NCBI GenBank assembly: GCA_008711295.1
Contig: VUYV01000766.1
Span: 86,177-150,176 of the forward strand
DNA from: Anarhynchus alexandrinus
Lineage: Eukaryota; Chordata; Aves; Charadriiformes; Charadriidae
Length of the DNA: 64,000 bases
Direction of reading: 5' to 3'
The notes under the pieces are model-generated. The model ran no database searches, had not been told where the DNA came from, and saw only the letters and a list, made by a program, of their open reading frames with translations. This document shows positions 1-12,290 of the stretch, piece after piece. Positions within the stretch are counted from its first letter, which is position 1; each line of letters opens with the position of its first letter. The translations under genes were made by a program, and so were the position numbers.

Positions 1-2725
1 TGATCCACTGTCACAGGAACCGGGGCTTTATCGCTGCTCGAAGGAGCCTCATTTACACCCTGGGGAAAGCGTAAATAAATGTGTCTACTTAAATGTCATG
101 AAATCTACACAGATGGGGCTTATATTTATCCAAGACTGTGTTGAGCCAAATGTTGACAAAAAAAGGGGTTAATATTCTTAAACAGAGTGATTAGGTTCCC
201 AGGGTTTTTCTTGTAAGCCAGACTCTTTAGAGCTATAAGCAACAGCTTGAAAACTTGGCTGTGTGTCATGAGATGCCCCTAATCCAAGGGCTAAAACTGA
301 AATGCAATGTAATTGAATTTAAGTGCTTCCACAGTTGCCGTTACGTGTTTTCTCATAATTCACATAACTGGCTTTATTGGCTGAAAATTTGTAAATGATT
401 AGAAAAATCCAAGCAGTGATCATAGCAGGTTGAGGCACGGTCTAATCTCACGGTGTATTTCTTAGAATGAAAGTAAAAACTGCTGGATTTTTCCGTAGCT
501 CTTTCAGGGTCCTTTAGGATTTCTGCTTTACTTCTTCATTCACACCTTTACCAGCCAGCATGTTAGTAACAAACTAATAATCAGAGCAGACTTGGTCGTG
601 GTTCCGACAGGAATTCACCAGATATTTATAAGCACTTTCCAAATAGCATTGTGATGAGGACGGTATAAATACATACTGACAGCTCTGTGGGCCCTCACCA
701 AATGTCTGAGTGCTTTCATTTCAGAAACTTAAGCCCCCTGTCTTGCCTGGTGCCGGGGTATAGAATGTGAAACTCAGCTGGTACCGGCTTAACGTATGTA
801 GATGCCACAGCTCAGGCTTTAACTCATCCCTAGAAGAGCGGTACCCGAGGCTTCCTTGCATCACTCGCTGCTTTTACCGTAGTACCTCTGCCCGCTGCAG
901 TTCCAGCAGCGCAGCTCTCTCCTCAGCCTCGGCGGGTTCGATTTTCCTATTCTTACCCCTTTCTGCAAGGGCATGTCATAGAATCATGGAATGGTTAGAG
1001 TTGGAAGGGACCTTAAAGATGATCCAGTGAAAATGTCACACAGCTCACTTGCGGTGTGTGGGGAGGTAAAAGTTGAAATCTCCATCCTCCTGCTTTTCTG
1101 AAGATCATAATGAAATGGTGATCTTTAGGGATTTTCTAAATGCCTCAGACCTAATGACGTGTCATCCCTCGCGTTCTTTCTGCCGCCTTTCCAGAGTGGA
1201 GAGTCCTGTCAAATTCTGCACCACCCTTGTCGTTTCAACAAATAATTTCATTGCAGGATGACACTAAGGAAGTGTTTTTCATCCATGATTAGTGCACCAA
1301 CTCCTATCCAGGTCGTTGGGGTTAGCAAGGAAGTTTGAAGATACTGCCTGACTCTTTAGCATTTCTAATTGCAAGGTGAGTGCTCCAAGGCTGAAAAATC
1401 TGATTTCCTCATTGAGATTCATTTTAGTACGTCTTAAGTGTCTAAAAGTTATCACCATATGTGTCATAGGTCCAATGGCTTAGATAAACAATTTCTGGTG
1501 TCCTAACTCCGTTCCTGGCAGAAGGATGTGCTTTTCTTAAGTCACTGCTGTAGCAGACACGTGTTATTGCTACGGTTGTGTATGACAGAGACCAAAGGCC
1601 GTGAGCAGCCCCAGCCCAAGAACTGATTTGTCAGAGCAGACACATTTTAAGAAGAAAATGGTTTTTTCACCCCTGTGCAGGAGCGTAGCCCAATTGTGTG
1701 AGATCAGACAGAGGTGCTGTGCTGCCTCATGCATCGTTTTCACAAATGCCAGCCAATTTTTTTTTCAATTTTTTTTTTTTTTAATCTTTCTTACCAGTGA
1801 CCACGCCACAGGCAGAAGGATTCCAAGTGGGATTTTAGAGTCTGGCCTGAGCTTTGCATTCAAGCAGCTGGAAGAAATCACGGCTTTGGTTGAGGCGCTG
1901 GGAGCGCTGACTTGGTGACTCCGAAGGGGACCAGAGGGGAGAATGACATCGGGCATCTCGCTGCTACTGCCGTGAGCACTTTGAAATGCTTAGAGATAGC
2001 AGATTACAGAGTATTTTCTAGTTGCAGCTGTCAATTATATCTGACAGAGTTCAGCTTCCTAGTAGAGCTCTGTTGCGTCTGCCTTTTTCAAAGGCCGGGC
2101 TCCGGAGCAGAAGGAGCTGCTTGCTGCTTTGCTGTCATGAAAACTGCCTGTTGTTTTGGTGCCTTTCTGTGAGTTTGGCTTTTTTGAAAGTCAGTTTCCA
2201 GCTGTGGGTGTGGAGCCCTTGAAAATGCGGACTTTCAGCTCTCTTGAAAAACCTATACCTTAGGTCCATAAAGCAAATCAGCCATAGCAGGGGTATTTCT
2301 CCTAATCCACAGATAGAGAAACTTTCAGACAAGAGCCATTGATCACACTGAGAAATCAATATTCAGTGCTCATCAAGGGCCAATACCTTCCATCCCAATA
2401 TCATCAGGCAAGTGATCCCCTTGCAGTCGGTGGGACTACTTGCACTGTGAGGGACTCAGTCAACGCTGTAGAAACAGACCCGCTTGTATAAAACAAACAG
2501 CTTTGCCTGCCTGCCTGCTGTGAATCCGTCCTCTGTAAAACTCGGGGAAACTTTCAACAAAATCCCACAATAACCAAAGCCATACTTACATTGCTTAAGA
2601 ATACTCAGAAGCGCACCGGCTGAAGATGCCGTCTGTAATTACCCAACGTAAGAGCTGAGGCAGAGACCTCTGAACATCCCCGCTTCACTCTCCCGCGCCC
2701 GCATATTTATATCTAAACCTCTTAC
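1..2725 (-). other. APOBEC2: APOBEC2 intron 1 (partial)
   Basis: Intron sequence downstream of the APOBEC2 first coding exon on the minus strand. I looked for the large second exon that carries the zinc-coordinating HAE and PCxxC segments of this family and found no open frame resembling it, so the intron runs off the left edge. Apart from a short CR1 remnant and T-rich runs near 1759-1782, nothing recognisable is present. Confidence 0.75.
977..1030 (-). mobile_element. CR1 LINE 3'-end remnant
   Basis: A roughly 50-bp fragment with the characteristic CR1 3' terminus read on the opposite strand (ATAGAATCAtGGAATGGTT followed by the GTTGGAAGGGACCTTAAAG block). It is 5'-truncated, as most CR1 insertions are, and lies inside APOBEC2 intron 1. 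Confidence 0.85.
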
Positions 2726-2853
2726 CCCGTCACAATTTCAAATGGTGGCAGGTCTTCCCGCTTCAACTTCTTCTTCTTTTTTTCCTCGCCCTCTTCTGCG
2801 TTGTCGGGTTCACCGTTCTGGGTGTTGCTGGGCTCCTCCTGCTTTTCTGCCAT
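2726..2853 (-). CDS. APOBEC2: APOBEC2, first coding exon (gene continues off the left edge)
   Basis: APOBEC2 is a zinc-dependent cytidine-deaminase-fold protein of the AID/APOBEC family, expressed mainly in skeletal and heart muscle; its substrate is unsettled. This exon encodes 42 codons plus two bases: an acidic N-terminus (MAEKQEEPSNTQNGEPDNAE), a run of five lysines, then DLPPFEIVTG, the junction peptide that precedes the catalytic domain in vertebrate APOBEC2 proteins. The exon ends ACGGG|GTAAGAGG, a good donor in phase 2. The start is the only ATG giving this reading, and an acidic, disordered N-terminus of about 40 residues is normal for the family. The catalytic exons are outside the window, so intactness cannot be judged. 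It points the same way as TSPO2, as the pair does in human. Confidence 0.9.
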
Positions 2854-2982
2854 CTTCTTGGGGATAGGGGTATTAAGTTATGGCCACTGGGAAAAAGAAA
2901 GAGCAATTTCTGAGAGCTCTAAGGGAGAGAAGGCAGCAGAGGGAGGAGGGAAAAACAGAGCTGGGAGTTCCTGCACTGGGCA

Positions 2983-3005
2983 CAGTTGTCGGGAGCTAAA
3001 TATGG
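2983..3005 (-). promoter_or_regulatory. E-box plus CArG-like element upstream of APOBEC2
   Basis: About 130-150 bp upstream of the APOBEC2 start codon there is CAGTTG (2983-2988), which fits the CANNTG E-box, followed after 7 bp by CTAAATATGG (2996-3005), one base off the SRF CArG box CC(A/T)6GG. E-box/CArG pairs are typical of muscle promoters, which suits a muscle gene. Short motifs like these also occur by chance, and the transcription start is not known. Confidence 0.35.
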
Positions 3006-5943
3006 AACAAAGCAGCAGTGATAGAGGCTGGATGGGGTGGGATGACCCAGGGCTCTCAGATGTCACCTCCTTCCCTTCCTTTCCCTAGGTCTTTTTAACA
3101 GTCCCTCTCGCTCCCCTTTTAATTTAAAATTAAGTGACGACTTCGCTGTGGGCGGGTTAAGCAACGGATGGAAAATCCTGGAAGCATAAGTATCTATTTA
3201 TCCATTAGTGTGACAGATAGCTGGCAAGGTGCAGAGCTGGCAGCGTCTCCATCTACCTCCTTTTGCCAGTTTATTATATTGCTGACCTTGAAGGACCACT
3301 GTTTTGGCTCAGGCAAGAGGGGAAAGGGGCAGTCCCCATTTGGCTTGCTGAAAAATCCCCATCGGTGGTGGGTTTGGCCTCATGGGCCCCCTGGAGGATC
3401 ACAGCAGGAGACCTGCCTTCCCTTCCACCCTGCTCGTCCACGCAGGGACAAGGAAACCAGGAGCTGACCGGGGTGAAATGTGCCTTGTTGAAGTTGGTGT
3501 CAGACCGTACTGGTGTAAATGCAAGCCAGAACCTTCTCCCAAATGTTTTAAAGTCAGCCGTGTCATTCGCAGTGGGGCAGTATTTCTGGTGCAGGGCAAT
3601 TCCATCCATGTGCTGAGCATCTGCCCATCGTTTTGTATTTTTTCTCTCGGTTTTCCAAATGTTTGAGAAGCACCCAGCACGCTGGGAGCGATGACATAGC
3701 TTAGGTAAGAGGTCGAAAGCTGCTGGGCTTAGTGATTCTTGCAGTATTTCTTAGTTTCTTTCACCTCTGGTGCCGCAGAGGATGCAGATGTTGAGCGAGG
3801 GACTGCACTGGAGCCAAAGAGCGGTGGAGGTGCGCAGAGCAGCGACGTGTGCGTGGTTACGCGGTAGTAACTGGGACTGGAGTCAGCAGTGTGCCGAGGA
3901 CAGAGTACTGGAGACGTTCCGGTACGGTGCTTAATTGGGCTTCGCCTGAACTAGCGTGGGTGTGGAATCCGCCCTTCGTGCAAAGAGAAATGAGAAGGAC
4001 TATAAAGATTTTATTGGCGCGAGTTTGGGATGTTTGGTTTGCTCGGCACTGTATCGAGCACATTTCCTGAAGAGGCTGTGGTAACTTAGAAGGATGCTCA
4101 GGGGTAATGTAGCTTTCACGTGAGCACTAAAAAGAGTTTTATAGGGTTGGGCTGGGTGGGGGTGTGTGTCTTTTTTTTTTTTTTTTCTTCAGGATTATGT
4201 GAAAATCTTCCAATTTTTCCCTCTAAATTGAAATAATTTAAAATTTGTATAAATCCCACGTGAGCCAAGCCTAATGAAAACCTGAGTAAGCTTTTTCTCA
4301 GAGACTAATCCTGCTGTGCCGTGGGGGTGAAAGGAAATGGAGAATGTGTAGCTGTGCAGAACTCACGTTTTAGCCAAAGCATATTGGAATTCCAATCTCC
4401 AGTACTTTGGGTTCTGCACTTAGTTCGGAATCCACCGTCATCAAGATTTGGCTAAATATGAAATATTAAGCTATATTTGACTGAGTATTCATTCTGTACT
4501 GAGTGGAAAGCCTGCTCTTAGCTTGAGGAGGACAAACTGTATTCTGTAGCAATCAAATGGGTATGGATAACTGCTTTCAGGCCAAACTCGGTCTTTGTGA
4601 TACTGTTGTAGTCGGCTCTTTAGAGACTTTGGAGGGGTTTGCACTATTGCAAAGTGAAATAAATTTATGCCATTGGGCAGATAATTTATTATCATAGGTA
4701 ATAAATATTTATTTATTAATATCATAGCTAATACATTATCATAGATAATTCAGTCTGCCTACTCTTTCAAGTCCCCTTGCTAACAACAGCCCGCCTTTCT
4801 GTGGTACAATATCCTTTGCACCTTTTCGTTAGTAACATCATCGAAATGCCGTCGTTCTGGGGACAGAGCACCCCCCTTTTACTCCCACACTGTTTGCTAG
4901 TGACGAGAAGTTGTTTATTTGGTGACTGACACAGCTGGCACGGAGAGTATTGTGACAACAGCGCAATCAAGGATTTGACAAGTTCCAAGACATCCTATCC
5001 GTGGAACATATATCTTTCATTTTCATGGTGCAGAATTTTATTTATTTTTAAGCTTAAAATACTTTCCTGGCGGGCAGGTGTGGTGTTTTTCCTCTTGCAT
5101 GGTAGCTACGCTCAAATTCCACCTCCCCTGTCCAGTTACTCTCACCTTTGACATTTCAGGCAGTGCTTTTGGGGATGGGAATCCTCTCTTAATGAGTGAC
5201 AGCTTGTTTCCTTCATACCCTTGTACTTTGAAGAAGCATTCCAGCCCCTCTTCAGTCCCTCTGACCCACTTTTCTTTATTTTTGGAAGCTCTCGCCGGCT
5301 GGGGTCCCATCTTTCCTGCAGCCTTTAGCTTTCACTGGCCTGGCCCCTCTGCAGGGCTCAGGGCTGAGCTCTAATCTAATCTGGGGAATGCGGCACTGAG
5401 ACTCTACCTCTATTCCCCAGCTGCTTCGCAGCTCCATCTAGGGCAGTGCACTAAATAGTCACGATCCGCCCCCCTGCAGCGTCTGCCTGCGCCAAAAATA
5501 CGAAGGGACGCCACCGAGTTGCTGTCAATCTGACATTTTGCCGTAGAGCCATAGGAGTGAAAGCTTTGATCAGTTTGGTTTGGTTGTTTTGGAGTGACCC
5601 TGGTTCCCCCGGAGCGCGCGCGTGGGCCCAATGACTGAAGGCAGCGATGGAAATGTTTTTTTCGGTCGGCTAGTCGGGAGGGGGAGCGGGGGCACGGGTG
5701 CGGAGCGGGGCCAGGGATGCGGCTCGCCTCACGTAGGGACCTCCCGATGGCACTTGGCTTCGCTAAAATCGTTGCGCTTGCCAACCAGCTTTTTTATTGA
5801 GGCTTCCCTCCACCCTGCCCCTCTCCCCACTGATTTCATGGGTTATTTAGTTGACTGTGAATTTCGTTCTGCGCGGAGAGCCCCACACAGCGGAATCGCT
5901 GTGCAGCCACAGAAGAGGCACAAGAGATCCACACGCATGTCGG

Positions 5944-6383
5944 GCTACGGAGATGATGAGGGGACTGGAGCATCTTTCTTACGAGGAACGGCTGAGGGAA
6001 TTGGGGCTTTTCAGTCTGGAGCAGAGAAGACTGAGGGGGGATCTTATCAACGCTTATCAATCCTGAAAGGGAGGGTGCAAGGGGGATGGGAACAGTCTTT
6101 TTCCAGTGGTGCCCAGTGACAGGACAAGAGGGAATGGGCACAAACTTGAGCATAGGAAGTTCCATCTCAACCTGAGGAGGGCCTTCTCTCCTGTGCGGGT
6201 GGCAGAGCACTGGCAGAGGCTGCCCAGAGAGGTGGGGGAGTCTCCCACTCTGGAGCCATTCCAAACCCGCCTGGACGCCGTCCTGTGCCACTGCTGGAGG
6301 TGCCCCTGCTCTGGCGGGGGATGGCACTGGGGGAGCTCCAGAGGGCTCTTCCAGCCCTGACCAGTCTGGGATTCTGTGATTCT
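5944..6383 (+). mobile_element. CR1 LINE, 5'-truncated 3' end
   Basis: Runs from the GGCTACGGAGATGATGAG block to the ATTCTGTGATTCT terminus that defines CR1 3' ends. Fragments of the ORF2 C-terminal frame are visible ([20 protein letters not shown], then [20 protein letters not shown]) but are split over frames. It is closely similar to the copies at 7462, 19733 and 54530, so these are one subfamily. Confidence 0.93.
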
Positions 6384-7461
6384 CGCCCAAGGAGGATGAG
6401 AATCAGCCCATTGCCTCTCCCCGATCCCTCTCCCCACCGCAAGGGCTAAACTGAGCTGGTTTCCAGCAGAGCCCTGTGGCCTCTCCCCATCCCCACTGTG
6501 CTGGATGTGGCCGGTGGCTGTGGGCTCTTCCCTCATAGGTAATCCTCTCCAGCAGCTGTACCTCATATGGGGGGAAAAGCCCTCTCTATGCCATGACAGA
6601 TGTGTCCCACAACATCTGGTGGTCTGTCTCCCTCTATTTTAAAAGGTCTGGCTTCACTGTGTCCGGGCATCGAGGCCAGGATGCCTGAATGGAGTGGGAT
6701 GAAGTTATAGGGGAGGAGTAGACCTCAAAGACACCAAACCTGCAGTAAGACTTGGAGAGCTGTCTGCGGGGGAACGCTGCCAGCAGAGGCGACTGCTGGC
6801 AAGGCAGGGCTACGGTAACCACCTCTCCCGGGAGAAGCTTTCTGGCTTTGCTGGAGTGTGGGATATGAAGGTCTGATCCTGCGTCCGTCCGAGTCCAGAA
6901 GAGTTTCTCCACAGACTCTAGAGGCGTCTCTGAACAGCCTGATGACATTTTCCCCATGTTAAATAAGTATCTCCCATAGAGAATACTGTATTCCCTTGAC
7001 CCATCTCCCGGGCAGGTTGTCTGCTGTTCCTCTAATTGCAGCAGGAGTCACTTTCCTGAAGTTAAAATGCCATTACCATTTCCCGATCACAAAGGGGCAG
7101 TAGAAGAGACCTGGCTGCAAAAGCGCTTGCCAGGAAAAGGCGGCTTTTATTGCATTCTCGGGCTGGAGGAACATTTTTGGATAGATGTGAGAGTGAAATA
7201 AGACACTGGCTGCGTGAGTCATGGCTCAGACGTGCTCTCTATTCTGAGGGGACAGCTGGTGGCACTAACAAAACATCTCCCTAGATACATTGTCTGGCAG
7301 CAGTCCCCCTCCTGCTTTTTCCAGCTGTAACTACCGTTACGTGATAAATAAATAAACACTCTGACAGTGATGTGCAGAGGCAGCTTTCCTTCCCTCGGCC
7401 CCTGCGGGCTCTCACCTGTCCCTCTCCTCCCACTGCAGGACCACAACACCAGGGTTTTAAA

Positions 7462-7853
7462 GGATCACGGAATCCCAGACTGGTGGGGGTCGGAAGGGCC
7501 CTCTGGAGCTCCCCCAGTGCCACCCCCTGCCAGAGCAGGGGCACCTCCAGCAGTGGCACAGGACGGCGTCCAGGCGGGTTTGGAATGGCTCCAGAGGGGG
7601 AGACTCCCCCACCTCTCTGGGCAGCCTGTGCCAGTGCTCTGCCACCCGCACAGGAGAGAAGGCCCTCCTCAGGTTCAGATGGAACTTCCTATGGTCACGT
7701 TTGTGCCCGTTCCCTCTTGTCCTGTCACTGGGCACCACTGGAAAAAGACTCTTCCCATCCCCCTGGCACCCTCCCTTTCAGGATTGATAAGCGTTGATGA
7801 GATCCCCCCTCAGTCTTCTCTGCTCCAGACTGAAAAGCCCCAAGTCCCTCAGC
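7462..7853 (-). mobile_element. CR1 LINE, 5'-truncated, inverted
   Basis: Begins with the reverse complement of the CR1 terminus (GGATCACGGAATCCCAGACT) and runs back to the [20 protein letters not shown] segment, where similarity stops in CTCAGCCTTTC. Minus-strand frames carry the conserved [20 protein letters not shown] segment. Together with the copy at 5944-6383 it forms a long inverted repeat with a loop of about 1.1 kb. Confidence 0.93.
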
Positions 7854-8831
7854 CTTTCAAAGGCTGGGAAGGGAACAGGGAAGAAGTCCGGGAACACCGG
7901 AGTTGGCCACTGCAGGGTTCTACTTGGAGGATGCCCACGTCCCTCTGCGGGGCGGCAGCTCCCCATGAAACCACCCCAGAGCTGACACGAGCCGTGGTGC
8001 AGGCAGAGATAAGTGATGCTCTCACCTCCTTGCCTGCCTTATCTCCTCCCCGGCCCGTGATCCCCAACCCTCGCACACCCATCACCACGCTGCCGTAGTT
8101 TTTTTGGCCATCTGGCCGATGAATTCAAACCCTAACTGGAATCCCATGACAGCTCCCAGCAGCACAACCGCCTTCCTGCTGGGTTCCCGCTCCAGTTTTA
8201 CCGGGAGCAGCTCGAGGGGAAGGTCAGCCCCAGCCGTGCCGCGGGTGCTCAAAGCCACAGGAATTTATATTCTGCTACCGAAGGGGCGGTGGGGAGAGCT
8301 GCCGGCCCGTGGTCAGCTCTCTGAAGTTTGCATTCACGCAGCAGCAAATCCCCTCTAGCATTTGACTCTATATTTTAACATAGCTCCAGACATCAGCAAA
8401 TCAATTAAAGTTCCTCACTACCAGAGCCAGAGCGTTTTCTGGAACAGCTGGTAAATTATTGAACGGGACAAGGCTTAGGAAAAGAGGCTGGACTAAAAGG
8501 CAGAAAGATTTTGTTTATGCACAAATATTGTGTATCCAGCAGCCGGGGGATGTGCCCTTTGGGGCAAGATCAAGTGTAACGATCAGTTTAATATCAAATA
8601 CATCTTTCTGGAAAGACTGGCTGAGGTTCGAAGAGAGGGATCATCGTTAGACATGGTCATCTGAGAGGTGGCTCTTCTCTCTAAATGCCATGACCCCATG
8701 AGAGCCGTCACGAATGCACGGCCTTTGTCTGAGTCACTGCTTGAATCATGTAGACCGCGACGTGTCCCGTTGTGGGTTGTGAATGTTCCTGACGCTGGGT
8801 GGGACGTGGGATCCATTCCATAAGCTAATTT

Positions 8832-8848
8832 GGGGGGGGGGGGGGNGG
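8832..8848. repeat. Poly(G) run with an unresolved base
   Basis: Fourteen consecutive G, one N at 8846, then two more G. The length of the run is uncertain in the assembly. Confidence 0.9.
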
Positions 8849-11800
8849 TTAGTGCTGCCATAAGCGAAACATCCCTCGGCTCCTCCTGGATCCCCTGGGA
8901 AAAGGGGTCCCTCGGGACAGGAGTGTATGGCAGTGAGGAGAGCTCATCCACGTGAAATCCCCTTTCTCACTCGGAGGCAAAACATCACTGATTTTAGCAA
9001 GCCAGGTTCCGAACCGTGCCTTGGGTTTCTAGCACCTCTCTGGTTTGGGGTTTTTTTCCCTCTTCCCTGTAATCTGTGTAACGCAGGGCCGGACCCAGGC
9101 GGGGGCTGCACGGCCACATGCTGCTTCCAGCCGTGGCGGGAGCGGGAGCAGAAGCCCCATGGCGGGAACCGGGGCCCCCCCAGATTCACACGGGCAGAAG
9201 CTGATTTTGGTCTGCGCTGCACAATATCACTAAGGCGTTTTCTACATGGCTGACTTTGAAATGCCATTAAAGTTCTTTTTATGCAAGGGGTTTTAGTGTA
9301 TCTGTTTAAATAGCAAATATACTAAATGATGCTTTAAATATTAATACAAGAGGGTGCTTTGCTGAATTTAACTTTGTCAATTGATTTCAGGCTATTATGT
9401 GTATTGCATGTAGGAACATTTGCTGGTTTTGCTGCCCGCAAGAAAATGCAAGTAGTAAAGAAAAGCGATTGGTGCCCTTATGGGTGGACTGGAAGGGAGA
9501 GGAACTGAACTGAAGACCAGAACAAGTCAGCTGGTCACACCATCCAGGGAAATCGGGAGGGAAAACGCGAAAAGATCCAAAAAAATCTGTTACTCTTAAT
9601 TCCAGATTTTCCTTTACCTACAGAAAAAAATGTGAAGAAGGGGAAGGAGGACTAATTTATGAAAGCTGATCAAATATGTATCCATATATTAATATTTGGA
9701 AATGTTATTAAAACGTTGCAGGTTTGAACCAGGTCTAGAGTCACTTACCAACTTAAATGTGACTTAAATAATATTTTTCCCCTTTTCAAAAGCAGACATC
9801 CCTCTAAAGACTTGCTCTATCCCCCCCAGCCTCACTAGGTGGCTCTGCACATCGCTATTCCCGGTGACTTTGCCATGCTAACTAGGAAAGGACAGGCATA
9901 ATGATGCTCAGGCGCCCTAAATCATTCTTAACTCCACTGCATTGAATCTCCAGCCCAGATATTAGCTTCTTTTTAGGAAGAAATAATTTATGTCTTCCTG
10001 TCTTTTGGCATGTGGCTTTCTGGAAGACACAGCTGAGGCATCACAGTAAATAAGCTCAGTGGTAACATACAGTTATACAAAGCCCTGAAATATATAGGAT
10101 TTGGGTTTTTTTTTTGTTAAAGTAGCTTATGATCTTTCTAGTGCAGCTTGCAGTGCTCATGCTTTATAGTCCTACTCCTGGTTACAGCCACATCTATTCA
10201 AAGGCCTGTTCTTATGCGGCTTTTACTTGGCGGATTACAGCAATATGCTTGCAGCAGCAGTCCTCCACAAAGGCGTCCTGTAGCTAGAAGGGAAAAATAA
10301 TGGATGGGATGAAAATGACAGAACAAGATATACGACCAAATTTTAAAAAGGTACTTCAGATATCAACTGCTCTCAGCCACCGGTATTTGTTTCTCTTGGC
10401 CGCAGCTTTCCGTCACGCTGAGCACCCAGCTCCGCCGTGCGCTTCAGCCGGACCCGGGAACGTTCAGCATCTCGAAAAATCGGGCTTGAGGTGGCTCAGG
10501 AAGGACCCCAAACCCAAGGAGGAGCTCCCTTACCTTGAAGCTGGGGGTGAAGCACCGTGGAGGACCCTGTCACGGGGAGGCATCCCCAAGGGAGCGTGTC
10601 TCCGCGGCGCAGGGGCCTCAGCTGGAGGAACCTTTGGCACCTTTAGGCTCAAAACCCGCACAGCCCATTTACTCCGGGCATAGGTCTGGCTGCCCGTCCC
10701 CTTCCCTTTGGAGCCAGAGCACAAGCCGTGGACTCCAGGCAGCATCCCTCGAGCTTTCACAAACCTAGTGCCCAACCAGTAAAACAAGAATAACTTGGAT
10801 TTATTTATTCTCCAAACAAAAGTGGCTTGTTTTTATTAAAAGCGAATACAATTTATTTTACATCCCCAGCTAAGCCCTCCTACCCCTACCCTTTGCGACT
10901 ATACCCACGCACCTTCATCTACAGTCAGCTGCCAGGAAGAAGATCCACCTACCACTCTTCTTCACATACATTGCTTCTATCAATTAAAAAAAGAATAGTA
11001 AATATTCTCTGTAGACACCGACACCTAAAGTTCAGATTTATCAAAGGCAAGGGCCACAATAAGGGATGGTCAGGGGCTCGTCCATGCGCGTTTTGTGCCT
11101 GATTCTGTCATGGCTTGGTCCCATTTCTCTGGATCTATTTGTATTTTAATCTTTCCTGATTGGTAATATTCAGGAAGGGGAAGACTCGGATGAGATACCC
11201 ACACTGCACCTGACAGATTTGGCACGTGGCTCTTTCCCAATCATGTAATTACAACCTTCAAGGCAGTGTGAGCAAGTTCTTAAATTTTACAAAGGCTTTT
11301 GTGTTTCTGTACTTAAAAAAAAAAAAAAAAAACCACCCACATTTTAAGTATTTTTTTCAAAGGCACTGATGTTAGTTTTTCTTTTCTGGTGAGGAATAGC
11401 ACACAGAGGTGGAAGAGAGAAATTTCCTCTTGGGAGAAGCATTTGCATTCTAATCATTGCTGCTTTATCTTGCGGCGTGAAACTCAAGAAGTGTGATACT
11501 CCACAAATAGAAGTCAAAGTGCCCGGTCTCCTTTCACCAGCAGAACAAGACAGATTACTGCTTGCTCAGTAGCTGACAGATAAAAAGTTAATGGTATAAA
11601 GCACAAACCAGGTGATACATGAAAATGAAGCAACAGCACAAATAGCAAAAAATCAAGTAAGTTCTTAAAAATTGGTGTGCATGAGTGAAGGGCATTTTTG
11701 TTGGTCCCAGAAGAGGAGATGGGATTTACCACGTGTGTGAACAAGTTCTGCTCTCTGGGGGAACGGTTCTAGAGGTATCCAGGATTGCTACTCTGAATTA

Positions 11801-12107
11801 CGCTGGTATCAGGGGATCCTAATTTGGCTATTGGAATTTGACCTGATAGCATTAAGGTCACCGTACAGCTGTAGCCCCCAAACCTCAGCAGTGCTGGAGA
11901 AAAGAGTTCCCAGGTTAAGGATGCACGGCTACTTTAAAGGTGCATGGGGCAAACCTTTCTTTTACACAACCATGGTGAAGGTGGGAGAAGGAGGAGGCGG
12001 CGGCACGTTCCCATGCCTGTCCCAAAAACGTGTCCCCCAAATGATGAGATCTTGGTTCACATCAGCATAGTTTAGTTTCACAAAATGCCTTCATTTCCGT
12101 CCTGCTC

Positions 12108-12290
12108 TTATTCGCTCTTTCCCGGTTTTTGCTCAGGGTTGTCCTTCCAGATGCGGATGGTGAGACAGGTCGCCATGGCCAACCAGCCCAGGTAGGGCAC
12201 CATCAGCAGCGCTGCTATCTTGTTAATGCGGTACCAGGAGCACACCGTGCCTATCGCCAGCCCGTCCAAGCACAGGATGTCGATCAGCGC
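12108..12290 (-). CDS. TSPO2: TSPO2 last coding exon
   Basis: Sixty codons plus TAA, entered in phase 0 after CTCTGCTCCAG. It encodes helices 4 and 5, from ALIDILCLDG to the hydrophilic tail DNPEQKPGKSE. The segment matching the TSPO CRAC motif reads ATCLTIRIWK, without tyrosine. Confidence 0.94.
   Translation of the reverse strand, partial: ALIDILCLDGLAIGTVCSWYRINKIAALLMVPYLGWLAMATCLTIRIWKDNPEQKPGKSE

Larger units (their letters stand above)
3006..12107. other. Intergenic region between APOBEC2 and TSPO2
   Basis: No exon was recognised in this 9-kb interval on either strand; the open frames are short and do not resemble known proteins. It holds two CR1 copies in opposite orientation (5944-6383 and 7462-7853) and a G-run with an ambiguous base. 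AT-rich stretches at 9260-10150 and 10790-11000 look like ordinary spacer. The TSPO2 3' untranslated region must lie at the right end; TTTATT motifs near 10800-10860 and TTTAAT near 11143 are possible minus-strand poly(A) signals, but none can be chosen from sequence alone. Confidence 0.6.

Noticed and set aside
1..2725. Search for APOBEC2 exon 2
   Set aside because: No frame with the family's zinc-binding HAE...PCxxC arrangement is present, so the exon must lie outside the window.
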